Assembly (NCBI GenBank): GCA_018343915.1
Contig: JABRWF010000006.1
Span: forward strand, 3,658,001 to 3,722,000
Direction: 5' to 3'
Source of the DNA: Agroathelia rolfsii
Taxonomy: Eukaryota; Basidiomycota; Agaricomycetes; Amylocorticiales; Amylocorticiaceae
DNA: 64,000 bases
Of the stretch, positions 45,897-57,329 are shown piece by piece (position 1 is the first letter of the stretch; every line of letters starts with the position of its first letter). Both the position numbers and the translations under genes were made by a program. The notes beneath the pieces were generated by a model. The model saw only the letters and a program-made list of their open reading frames with translations, had not been told where the DNA came from and searched no databases.

Positions 45897-46815
45897 TCAA
45901 TAATAAAAGGAGGCCTACACATAAACGTCAAAAAATTAGATCCCGTAATATAAAATTTTACTTGCTATATTTGTAGTATCCTCATTTAGCTACCGCTGTA
46001 CACACAAACATCATAAATTTAGATCCCGTGATCTAATTTTTCACTTCTCCTGTTTGGATAGTCATTCAAAATATTAGTTGTTGAAAAATTAGATCCCGTA
46101 ACATAAATTTTCACATGCCCTGTTTTGTCTATCCTCATTTCGTTTTATTTCTGTATTCTTTTAGTCATGAAAAAATCAGTTGTCAAAAATTTGTCAATAT
46201 TTGAATATGAGTGTCTAAGCCGCTTTTGTGTAGCATCCAACCAGGGACGTCACGAGAGGCAAATCAAAAGAGAGAGAGAGACTTGGAGCTGGTATAGTGT
46301 TGATTACCTGTCCTACTCGACTACATACATAATCTATATTTATACCTATCCTAAGATAAAAATCACGAGTATGAAAATGTAAGAAAACCAACTGATGAAT
46401 GTAAACATATTCATTGCGGAATGGAAACCTATTGTAAGCTAATGCCAAGAAATTGAAGAAATAAGAAATATTGAAAACAACGTAACAGGCGTTATATCAC
46501 CAAACTGGTCAGCCTCACTCCGAAGGGTCTTAATCCGTTACACTTTGCAAGTGTTGTTGTTCAATCTGTATCTTGGGACCATACTCCGTTTCCTTTTCTC
46601 ATTGCGAAAACTTGAATTTTGCTATTTATTTGGTGTGTATAGAGGTAGATTGTATTTCTCTACCCTCACACACAGCAAATCAAGCGTTTTGATCATGTTA
46701 GGCTGTTTGCCAGTGCTATATGAAATTTTAACACAATGATTTGGATTCAAGGTAATTTGACCCGATAGAATTTGGTTTTTATTTTTTATTGCGTGCGGAG
46801 CACGAGTAATGCTAG
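45897..46815 (+). mobile_element. Short non-autonomous Helitron-like element, H2
   Basis: Begins at the base after H1 with the same TCAATAATAAAAGG start. Ends with hairpin CGTGCGGAGCACG followed by AGTAATGCTAG and a T. It is nearly the same as the reverse copy at 60391-61325. Cargo is AT-rich with repeated 'attagatcccgt' phrases; no gene is recognisable. Confidence 0.7.
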
Positions 46816-47966
46816 TAATCTAAATACGATGCGCATACACGTCTTGTGTGTCATGTCTTCAATGCCAGTAGGTGTTTTGGTACACGTCGTGAGCAGAGCA
46901 GTTACCTAGAATAGCATTTGAAAATTTATATACATTGGAAACAGATGAAAAAAAAAGCAGAAAAGGGAATTAATGTGTGCGGAGGTTGGAGGTGGAGAGG
47001 TGCTGCTGGTGTAGCTGGTAGGCTTGGCTCGGCTATCACCACTCGAGCTGTAGGCGAGAAGGTATCTCGACACCCCCTGACTAACTGCCTGCGCTAGTGT
47101 ACCCACTAGGGGAGGTGGGTGGGTCGAGCACAACTTCACGCTGATTGTATGCGCTATGCTCCTAGCTGTCAGAGAACAAGCCGCAAACTGTGCAACAGCT
47201 AAGCTGTGCGGGCAAACTCCACGGAGTGGAGTCAAAGCCTGATGCCTCCGGCCTGTCCTCCCAACACCGAATCCCTAACCTCCCAAGCTCGGAATTGGAT
47301 TCGGTGACAAGGTATGCAAAAAGATATGTCAGATGTTCTGAATTAATGATGGCGCTTGGGAATGTAGGATCGGAGTCCAGGAGATAAGGGAAAGATGAGA
47401 AGAAGGGTATGAGACAAGGGAGCTGACGGTTTCCGAGAGAGATGGTGCAATTGCCAATAGTACATGTATTTTAAGTGACTTGGGCTCTGCCACATTCAAC
47501 CACCGGAATCGTATGCAATTTAATTGCGGTGCTACCATTTTTGACCTACCAGTTGGAATCAATCACTTCTTTTGATTTTCATCAGAATCCCAGATTTCAG
47601 AACGTACGGGTCATTAGTGAGGTAGGTTTCGATGCGGTACTACCTCAGACTGCAATCCCAGTCGATATACATGTATACTGCCAAATACATTACTAGTAGC
47701 ACTTCTCTCACTCTTCTCAAGTTTCCTGGTGCTGTTGATATAGGATGAAGACGACTGGCATTTCCTGGTAACCCAGAGGAGACGACCTCAGCTCCTTTTA
47801 ATCATTGCCTCTTTCTGATTTCTCTAGAAGAATACCTGGCTTTGCGGTGCATGGAATCATAAATCAATATCTATCTTTCCACCACTGCCTTCCTGATTAA
47901 TTATCACATCATTGAAGCCGGGGCTATGCATTAGCATTGTTTCCCAGCATACACATATGCCTACGG
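46816..47966. other. Intergenic region before the NACHT-WD40 gene
   Basis: No gene seen; the short frames have no motif. The 3' part should hold the promoter of the NACHT-WD40 gene. Confidence 0.5.
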
Positions 47967-47973
47967 TATAAAT
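47967..47973 (+). promoter_or_regulatory. TATA box of the NACHT-WD40 gene
   Basis: tataaat, 60 bp before the start codon. Confidence 0.5.
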
Positions 47974-48026
47974 TGGTCCCTTCTGTGTATTCCTCATCGT
48001 CTCCTCGACATAAAACCTCGTCAATC

Positions 48027-51000
48027 ATGCCTCCAATACGTGTCCGTGACAAGAGAAGACGTGTTCTTACTGGGGGGCTGGGCAGAGCAGGCCGACCCCC
48101 AGGCCCGTCACCGAAATCTACACTGTATCGATTGAATACCAGGAAGCTCCCAGAACCTGGTGATAAGTCTTCGAGATTTTCTTGCACAAAAACAAAGATA
48201 TTTGTAACTCTTCCTCGTATATACCGTCGACTATTGGTCGCAATACGTACCCGAAGGAATCAAGAAGTTCCTCATTCGAAATCTTCTCCCATGCAACCAA
48301 CATTTGAACGAGCGATGCCCGTACCATTCCAGGACATCCTTCAAATGTTGTTACCACCGCGGCTAGCAAAATCAAAAACTACCTCTGATCCGCGTGTGGC
48401 AATAAAAAAACTGAAGCAAATAGGAAAAACAACCTGGGTTGTCTTCAAATTCGTACTCAAAGTGGTCAAGGACGTCTCGTCTACATGCCCTATCCTCCAG
48501 GACGCGCTCAAGGGCCTGTTTGATGTATTGGATCAATTGAAAGTTAGTCATTCATTCCTGATTCCTGCTCTGATCAGATCTTTACATTTGATTCAATAGA
48601 TGGCGGATGATGCTCAAGATGGGTTCTTTGAAGTTTCCTCTAAACTGGCTGCATTACAATTCATCCTTGCTCGGCATCGTAATTCGTCAGGTGACCACCA
48701 GCGGCTCGAAGGCCTAGCAAGGTTAGGCTTCATGAGCATAGAGATCAAATTTATGATTTTGCCTCAGCATATTTTTATAGTTGGGTGGAGTCGATAACAG
48801 TCTTTATTCGTACACAGACTGATCAGAATGCTGTGGCGAGCCTGAGATTCTTTCGTGCGCAAGAAGATTGCAAAACGGCAGCGGATTTGCTAAAGTCAAT
48901 AGAATCTGTTATTGACTTCTTGATGGTAAATGCATTGAAACTTGTACTTGTATAATTAGCAAGAAATGTTGATGATTCCGTAGCTCGACATAAACATGGA
49001 CGTTAAACGCCATTTAGAGCGACTTGAGATGGTATGCAAAAGTGTCTCTGACTCAGTTTGAAAGACTCATTCAAAATGCCTACTATAGAAAGTTGATGAC
49101 TTATGTAAGGCATTGCATGTAGATGTTTTCATCTAGAGCGAGTCGTATTAACTATGGATGTGTAGCTAACCGCGTCCAACTCAAGGAGTTGAACCACGTT
49201 GCTGTAGCCAGCTGGAGCGCTCAAAAGGAAGACAAATGCCTTGCCGGAACCCGTTGTATAGTCATGTCGAACCTCATCAAGTGGTGCAACGATCCCTCCC
49301 AGCCTCCTGTTTTCTGGCTCAGTGGTATGGCTGGGACAGGGAAGTCGGCCATCGCACGGACACTCTGCGATTACCTCCATCGAGCCCATCTTCTAGGTGG
49401 AAGCTTCTTCTGCTCTAGGCGTGGTCCTGCTGAGCAACGGGACGTGGGGCGCATCATACCCACCCTGTCGCGACATCTAGCACGACTCGATACGGAATAT
49501 ATGCGTAATGTGGTTAAGTGCCTCAAATTAGATGCAGATATCGGGTTCTCTGCGATTGACAGGCAGCTTGAAGAGCTGTTGACCAAGCCTCAGTCCAACG
49601 CTTTCCGTGCACTTGATACCCCATTGATTCTGGTAATCGATGGCCTTGACGAAGGTGCCGAAGCCGAAGACACTGCGCGCCTCCTCGAGGCTATTTTCCA
49701 GAGGGTGGACGACACGCCGTTTCGGTTTTTTCTCACGAGCCGACCCGAAAGTCACATCCGAGAAAAGTTCCTGCCGTCTTCGCCATCGAGACAAACGATC
49801 TTGCGGCTTCATGAAATAGAAGAAAGTATGGCGAAATCCGATATCGAACTCTATGTGAAACACCGCCTCAGGAAAATAAAAGAGGAGTCAGTCCACCGGC
49901 TGCCCAGGGATTGGCCACTTAATGACCAGGTACAAAAGCTGGCCGTTCGCGCCGATAAACTTTTCATCTACGCCTTCACCGCCTGCAACTACATTAGGCG
50001 TAACCCAGTCGAACGACTGAACAAGATCATTGAGACGACAATCGTGGATGAGCGCCCGTTGACTCAGAGATTAGACGAGATGTATACAGTTATTCTCGAT
50101 GAAGCAAAAAGCTCGGACAAAGTCGACGATGACATCATAATTGACATTCAAAAGTGTTTGACCGCTCTTATCTGCATCCCAGAGACGCTATCCGTAGTTA
50201 ATCTTGCGATGCTGGTCGATACAGACCCAGGACGGATTCGAGTTGTTATAGACGACCTTCACTCGCTGATTCTTGTGCCAGAATTGAACGACGATGGGCC
50301 GGTAACAACACTCCACGCATCATTAGGCGACTACCTCAAGGACGAATCTCGCTCAAAACGTCATGCCATCACGAAAGACACGGCTAACTTGATGATACTT
50401 CGTCGCTGTTTTCATGTATGGGAGTCGGAATTTTGCTTCAATGTTTCGGGAGCCTACACTTCATTTCTTAGCAACGAGGAGCAACAACTTAGGCTCCCCT
50501 ATTATCTGCTTTATTGTGCTGCTAATTGGACTACTCATTTGACACAAATTTCGCCGTCCATGAAGCCACTGAAAACTTTTATTGCATGGGCTCGTAATAC
50601 TATGATACCTAGGTTTCTCTTTTGGCTTGAAGTCATGAGCGTTGGCAAGATGGCCGATAAAGCTTCTGAGATGTTAGTTGAAATACTACCGCTTGTTAAG
50701 GTTAATTTCTTCCATCGCCATTTACATTCTTGAACTAGACTAACACGGCTTCCCTATGAATAGGCTGAACCAGACATTTTTGAATTCTTGAATGACGCAC
50801 TTTCCTTCATCAATGGATCAATAGACGCAATTCGACATAGTGCACCACATATATACCTTTCAGCCCTTGCCCTCTGTCCACAAGAATCACGGATCAAGCA
50901 AGAATTCGAGACGCAGTATCCTGGGCTACCAATCGCACACCGGGAAGGGATATGTAGGTCACATGCATGTGTATTATGCATAAGCGCCCTTGTGGCTGAC

Positions 51001-52458
51001 ACTTCTAACCCGGACGCTACGCCTACATTCGATGAAGGGCACATAGAATCTAACTTGAGACGAAGTACAGAGCATCTACGGAAAGCACGAGAATATGGAT
51101 CCGGTCCAAAACTATCGTCTGCACACACCAGTTGGGTCAATTCGGTTACATTCTCACCTGATGGCAAGTTTTTGGTCACCGCCTCACGAGACAAGACAGT
51201 GCGTATATGGGATGCGCAGACCGCCAGAGCAGTCCTTGAGCTGCTAGGACATACGAACCAAGTCAATTCTGTTGCATTTTCGCCGGATGGTAAAATAATT
51301 GCTTCTGGCTCCGGTGATAAAACAGTACTTCTATGGGATGCGAAGATAGGCAAACTTGTAACACAGCCATTACGAGGTCATACAGGCCCAGTGACCTCTT
51401 TCTCTTTCTCACCGGACGGAAAAAACATTGTTTCTGGCTCAGCTGACCACACGATCTGCATATGGAATGTACAAAAAATCAAAACAGCTATGGTGGCATC
51501 GGTGTATTACACTCATCCCATCAACGCCGTTTCCTTCTCGCCAGATGGAAGGTATATCGCGTCTGCGTTGGACGATAATACAGTGCGTCTCTGTGATGTA
51601 AGAACTCCACATGCGGCTCTACGGCCGTTACGTGCACATACTGCTCCCGTAACCTCCGTCGCATTTTCTCCAGACGGCAAGTACATTATCTCTGGCTCCA
51701 ATGACCATACTTTATGTTTGTGGATTGTGGCAAGTTGACGGCTGGCTATGAGTCGGTTGAGAGGACATCATGATTCAGTTTTTTCCGTCGCATTTTCACC
51801 AGACGGTAAATATATCGTCACCGGCTCATGCGACCAGACAGTGCGTCTATGGAATGTGACCACCGGAGAAGTGGCAGTAGCACCGATGATAGGGCACAGT
51901 GCGTGGGTCCTATGTGTCGTGTTTTCTCCGGATGGCAAACGGGTTATATCCAGCTCATATGATGGTACAGTACGCTTTTGGAACGTCCGCACTGAAAATA
52001 CAGAGCCACGGGCATCGCCTGCACAACTTAGTTGGCACAACATGATTAACGACGACCATCTTATCTCTTGCTCAAATGACAAAACATTGGGTATGTGGCA
52101 TGGCCATACTGGCTGGCTAGACTTTAAACCCTTAAGAGGACAGAACGATTCTATTCTGTCCGTTGCATTTGAGCTTGATTCTTCCCACTCCTCCCCCCGA
52201 CTTGCTTTTACTTTGCCCTCGCCCGTTGATGGGAATAATACCCAAGATGAATTCTTCTTTGATCTTGACACTGGATGGATTATCAGTACCTCAAACAAGC
52301 TTTTTCTGTGGATACCCGCAGATGTTCGATTCTCTCTTTGGTCCCCGAGCCCTTCAATAACCCGTGTTATCTCTAAAAGGTCATTCTATCTCGATCTATC
52401 TCGGCTTTCGTATGGATTAAATTGGATGGCTTGCCGACGTCCCTTAAACCCAGACTGA
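48027..52458 (+). pseudogene. NACHT-WD40 (NLR-like STAND) protein gene with disabling changes
   Basis: Fungal NLR-like proteins couple ligand sensing to NTP-driven oligomerisation. Exons: 48027-48542, 48600-48721, 48781-48925, 48984-49031, then one from 49089 (or 49123) to 50700, then 50764 onward. About 115 basic residues precede a helical N-domain. NACHT follows with P-loop GMAGTGKSAIA and Walker B LILVIDGLDE. At least seven WD40 units end the protein, each with a FSPDG core, and the C-terminal part (WIPADVR) is present. Defects: an exon starting at 49089 fits the family (KVDDLCKAL) but meets TAG at 49134-49136, just where one extra base shifts the frame. A TGA at 51736-51738 cuts the fifth WD unit. 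Splicing from 49031 to 49123 would bypass the first defect, not the second. A shorter protein with five WD units could still be made. Confidence 0.75.
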
Positions 52459-52990
52459 GAAATTTTGGACTTATCGGGATTGTAGAAGAAACTGGCTTTA
52501 AATGTAATTTTGGCTTGCATCTACTTCAAAGGATTTATCCAAAGAACACACAGGTGATGCACATAAAGATATTTAGAATAACAATTTTGTATTTTGTCGT
52601 TTGCTGAGCCTAAAGATTAATGGGATTAAGTCATTTATCACAAATTATAATCCTGTTTTTATATCTCGAAGCATAAACACGACAACATTTTTACGATATA
52701 CCGACAGTGATGATTTACAGATAGCCTGAGGAAAACTTTTCTATTTCGCGGAGACCTCTGACCTTCAATTGTGCGAAGCCTACGTAAAAATGCTCACGTG
52801 TGAGTCATACGCATATTACTCTGATAACTACATAAAAGCCTACAATCCTGGCATAGTATCGTTCTCTAACTGAGATTATAAATCAGCAAATATCGTAAGT
52901 AGGATACACATCAGTATATAGCTAATTAGCAGAAAGCTCAATAGACGTTGGATTGTAACCGATGTGCACATCATCATAACTATGTTTCTT
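52459..52990. other. Region between convergent gene ends
   Basis: No gene seen between the 3' ends of the NACHT-WD40 gene (+) and the aldo-keto reductase gene (-). AT-rich. Confidence 0.55.
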
Positions 52991-54208
52991 TTATGGCCAG
53001 TGAACGGGGTTCCAACTAATGGCTCCCTCTGCGCCACGATCAAGCTCATTTAGGGTGGACATATCGCTATTGTCTAATTCAAAATCGTACAGCTGAGCAT
53101 TCGAGGCTATGCGCGATGGATTTGCCGATTTTGGCAGAGGCGAGAACCTACAGGAAGAATACAGTTACAGGTTAATCCAATGAAATGGTTGCAAAGGGAA
53201 ATATGACAACTCGCCCGTTCTGTAAAGACCATCGGAGGAGGATCTGCGCTGGATCCCTTTGGTGCTGAGCGATGATGATCAGATTATGCTTATTGAAGAA
53301 GTTTCAACGTTGCTCACCTTTCTTGCTATAGCTTGTATGACTTCGTGATCCATCTGTCCGCGTATGATTGGACAATATGCTTGCACGATGATATTATTAT
53401 CACGACAATATGCAACAATCTGGCGTTGTTGGCAAAATGGATGTAGCTGTAAAGCGCAACAGGAGGATTTAAGTTATATTACGACCAAAGATGCATGTAA
53501 ATTGGTTTGAAATAACTAAAGCCTGTTGTGACCACTACGAACCTCGATTTGATTGACAGCAGGCATTTCAAAACCTGCAGTGCGAATCTCCTCTAAATGA
53601 TGGATTCCGCTTTATTGATGGTACTTGATAGCTATTCAGAGCAATAAAATAGAGATATCGCGCTTACTAGTTGGAAACGCCCACACTTCTGATCTTCCCT
53701 TCCCTTCGCGCATCCTGTAGCGCGCGATAAGTTGCCAATCGACGGTCTGTGCCGGACATAGGATCGTGTATGAGGAATAAATCAATATAACCTATAAATC
53801 TTCGGCATGAGGAACCGAATTCCATTCATTATAAAAGCTATGACTTACTTGTCCTAAATTTTTGGAGCGATTGATCTACACCCGCAAGCGTACTGTCGTA
53901 TCCGTGTGTCTTGTTTATACATTTAGTTGCTACAAAGTGCTTCATAAGACACATCCAACAAAGATCCAGAAAAAAATGCACAAGGACTTACTTATAAATA
54001 CTCCCTCTCTATTGATACTGCTGGCGGCCAAAGCCTCGCCGACATGAGCCTCGTTCCGGTATGCTTGAGCAGAGTCGATATGTCTATAACCAACACGAAA
54101 CGCTTCAAGAACTGAGTCTTTTGTTGTATAATTCTGGTACACTCCAAATCCGATTTGGGGCATTAGGTAGCCAGTTCTTAGCCTTAAAGTGGTTGATAAT
54201 GTCAGCAT
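52991..54208 (-). CDS. Aldo-keto reductase
   Basis: Reduces aldehydes or ketones with NADPH. Seven exons in transcript order: 53992-54208, 53849-53929, 53668-53791, 53543-53609, 53318-53446, 53215-53264 and 52991-53147, giving 274 residues, usual for the family. The tetrad is Asp45 (RHIDSAQAY), Tyr50, Lys75 (FITTK) and His108 (LFLIHDP). Further family motifs are GKIRSVGVSNY, QIELHPF and PLPKSA. The sixth intron uses a GC donor (GG|gcgagt), the only choice that joins QNG to FSPLPKS. An ATG at 54256 would add 16 residues in frame; I preferred 54208 because the following LSTTLRLRTG aligns with typical starts. Substrate unknown. Confidence 0.87.
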
Positions 54209-54256
54209 CTTATTGGATCCCGGATAGGCAGAGATTGCTATTGTGCTTGCAGACAT

Positions 54257-56825
54257 GCTATGGCGAAGTTCACGGAGGGACAAACACAACAAGCATCGTT
54301 AGACGCTTGTTTGCACAAAATCAAGGCTATAAATCTGTACCACAAATATTCTCCTGGAGTGCTGTTTTAATTCTTTTGTAGACTGCAATGGAAGTACTAC
54401 CATTAGCAGTGAATGACGCCAGCAGTAGTCGCCGGTCAAGATAACTGTGACATTCAAATCGAGTCACAGTCACGATGACTCCGTCACGTGACATACTGCC
54501 GTATGCTCGTGGCTTTCTACAGACCCGGAGATCGAACAATGGCTTTAAGTTCCTGGCTATTTGCAATAATGTGCTTGAAGCTAGCTCAACTGCGACCGAA
54601 GATAGCTTATTTCCTATAATCCAGTCGGCAATCAACAACCACTTCTATGCGCACACGCTAGCGTATGAATTGTCTGGTATCCTCTGTAACGGCTCAGGCC
54701 GCTACACTCTTCGATGACGGATTTAGTCTTGGGATTGGGCTCGGTAGCTTTTTTTCCCACAGGGTTTTTGACGCACCCGAGCCCGGCTTGATTTCAGCCG
54801 TTACATTACGTAATGTAGTTTTTAGCTGGTGGCTTCATGCCTTGTCGTTTCTTTTCTCTTTGTCAAACCAATGCCAGTAGCGGGCGTTCTTTGCTCTTGC
54901 TTATTTGCACATACTCTCTTGCTTAATCCAATCCTCTTGTCTATTGCCATGCCCATTACATCTTTGACTGCTTTGGCTCAGATTGGTGCAATTTGCCATA
55001 GGCTATGTTGGTATGTCATAACTTCAACTTACCGGAATCACTGAAGCGTGGGGTGTGTCGCTTAAGAACGCTCATTCAAAACCAGAGTTAAAAGACATAA
55101 TAGGCGAGGTCAGCGGGACAGAAAGATACGGCATTGTCATTTTCACCTTGTCTTGTCCAAATCCTCATTTAACTCTTTCAGGCTTCTGTTACTACCGTCA
55201 TCCTTATCTTCGAAATCATTATCAACATCCCGATCGTGACTGACGTCAAACTTGCTAAAAAGATCGTCCACGTGCGTACTGGAAATTTCACTCTAATACT
55301 CGCTTTCTCTCGTGCTAAAAATAATAACTTATCGTTTTCTCTTATCTTAGTCTGCCATGAGTGTCATCTGTGATGCGCTCAAAGACCACAACACCAAGCC
55401 CCATCGTGCCCGATACATAACTAAGAACAGAGATTTCAACCTGCTCGTCTCAATTACTCAATTTGACCCGAACTGCTACTGTACTGCGCGCTAGTAGGGA
55501 GGCTTCGGTAGCTTTATTCATTCCCTATCGCCTCACTGTGATGAAGACAATGTGATTTTAGCCTATCTTCGAAAGTAACCTTTGATCTGACGATACTAAA
55601 TATTACAATTTTGCTCTGGAAAGTATGTAATTGTATTCCGCATTACCAAAAACTGATGGGTTAACAGGCGGTTCGTGTTGGGCTTTATTATAGACCAACT
55701 CAGCTGGAAATCCTTCCGTCTCTGTCGTTGTCCAGTTCAAGTTGAAGCTTGTCATAGACATACGACGCATCGGTCTAGTCCGCTGACCAACTTGTAAGCC
55801 CATCCGAAATTCTTGATTGGATCTGAATAGGCTGGTCCTTGGGCTTAGACCCTATGTATGATTTAGTCCATCAAGTCTATTCGATCATAAAGTTCGATTA
55901 ATACACTAAATTAGTGATTAGAGGGCTGATAAGTTGGGTGATTAAGCCACGTAATCTATATGAGATACCAAAGTGGAGACTTAGCGCTTAATACTCGCCA
56001 GCATCAAAGAATGTGATGTATCATGTACTGGGATAGGTAAATCTCGTCTTCGTTGCAAATACCTTATCTTGGGCTTCCATCATGGTCGCAATCCACTGTA
56101 ATTTCAAGCATTAAGCCTATAAGGCCTCGGAACTTATTCAGTTTGGTCGCCCCCATAAGATGGCCAGACCTATCATCACCGGAATCCGATTCAATCGCAT
56201 TGTTTAATTCTTCAAGATATAATCCGATTACTCGGCAAAATGCTATCGCGACGATCCTCGAAGCTGATTTTGTCAATTTAGCTGTTGTCACTAGAAATAG
56301 ACACAACAGAGATAGAAATGCCCTTCGTTCCTTGTCGTTCAGTTACTCAATGACACGCGATCGGTCACTATTAATTCTGACTTTCCGGGCTGACATAGTG
56401 GATCAGGTTGTGATTACTCAGTACCACGCTCACCTCGGTACCGAAACGCAATGCAAATAATGACGTTACCTCGTGAAATATTTTCCCCAATTCACTCACT
56501 GTATGCGTAACGAAGCGCACTCAGATATGCTTGGATCTCACGGATAGGGAAGTCTATTGTTCCTTCACACTTGGCATTCGTCCAAGCTGACCTGGCACAT
56601 ATCACACGATCCACGGTTCTCGTTTCTGATATATATGAATTCCAGGAATATTATACATATAAATTGGGTACAAAATAATCATTTTTGTAACTTCAACCAA
56701 TATCTTTAACACCGCCGAAGCCCTTCCCTTATGTGGAAAGCAACTAAATAAGAGTCATGGAATCGCAACATGATTAATAAGGTTATAATGCGCTGAATTA
56801 ACCCAATTTCATGCCCACCTTGTCA
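54257..56825. other. Gene-poor stretch
   Basis: 2.6 kb with no supported gene. Reading frames such as 55603-55803 (-) and 56053-56460 (+) have no recognised motif or splice pattern. A short hydrophobic stretch near 55190-55250 (+) could be a decayed membrane-protein exon, but nothing around it confirms this. Confidence 0.4.
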
Positions 56826-57209
56826 TTATGAGCAGTCAGTTGGGAATGGCCCATAGTAGTTGGTATAGGTTATGTAGTTGGTATATGCGCCTGTCTCACC
56901 CTCGTATGTCCACGCTCCAGACTCGGTAGAGGTAGTTAGGGGGTAGCTGACATCGGTCAACGTTACTGTTGTTGTGTATGGGTATGTTTTTCCAGGTGCG
57001 ATGACCTCGCCTGTATATACTGAAGTCACTGTTGATGTAACGGGGCATTTAATTGCGGCAGATGCCTGAATTTTAGAGAGTCACGAGTTGAGCTATTCGG
57101 AAAATATTCTGAAAATGGACGGATGTACCGTTGCTGCTGGCGCCGCGTTTATCATAAGGGGTACTGAAAAGAAGAGGATGGCTGCAGCGTTCCTAGTTGT
57201 GGTGATCAT
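56826..57209 (-). CDS. Small secreted protein, function unknown
   Basis: Two exons, 57129-57209 and 56826-57065, with a 63-bp intron, give 106 residues. The first 22 or so form a signal peptide (hydrophobic AAAILFFSVPLMI, then NAAPA). The mature part is rich in Thr, Tyr and Ser with only two Cys (the second at the penultimate residue), and has a repeated 'YTNY' near its end. A TATA box lies 115 bp upstream. Such small secreted proteins are common in agaricomycetes and may act on the outside of the cell or in host or substrate contact; no family was recognised. Confidence 0.7.
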
Positions 57210-57323
57210 GGTGCTAAACGGACTGAACACTAGTTGAATTGATGGAGACGAGAGGGCTCTAAGGTTGGGAGTGGAAAGGGGTATCGCACTGGTTGACTCC
57301 CTACAGCGTAAACTCAGGAGTCC

Positions 57324-57329
57324 TTTATA
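57324..57329 (-). promoter_or_regulatory. TATA box of the small secreted protein gene
   Basis: TATAAA on the minus strand, 115 bp upstream of the start codon. Confidence 0.55.

Noticed and set aside
47190..47300. Hairpin-rich stretch that might be a tRNA
   Set aside because: No anticodon arm, T-loop consensus or acceptor pairing could be fitted.
55055..55260. Possible membrane-protein exon (hydrophobic stretch near 55190)
   Set aside because: No start, neighbouring exon or known motif could be linked to it.
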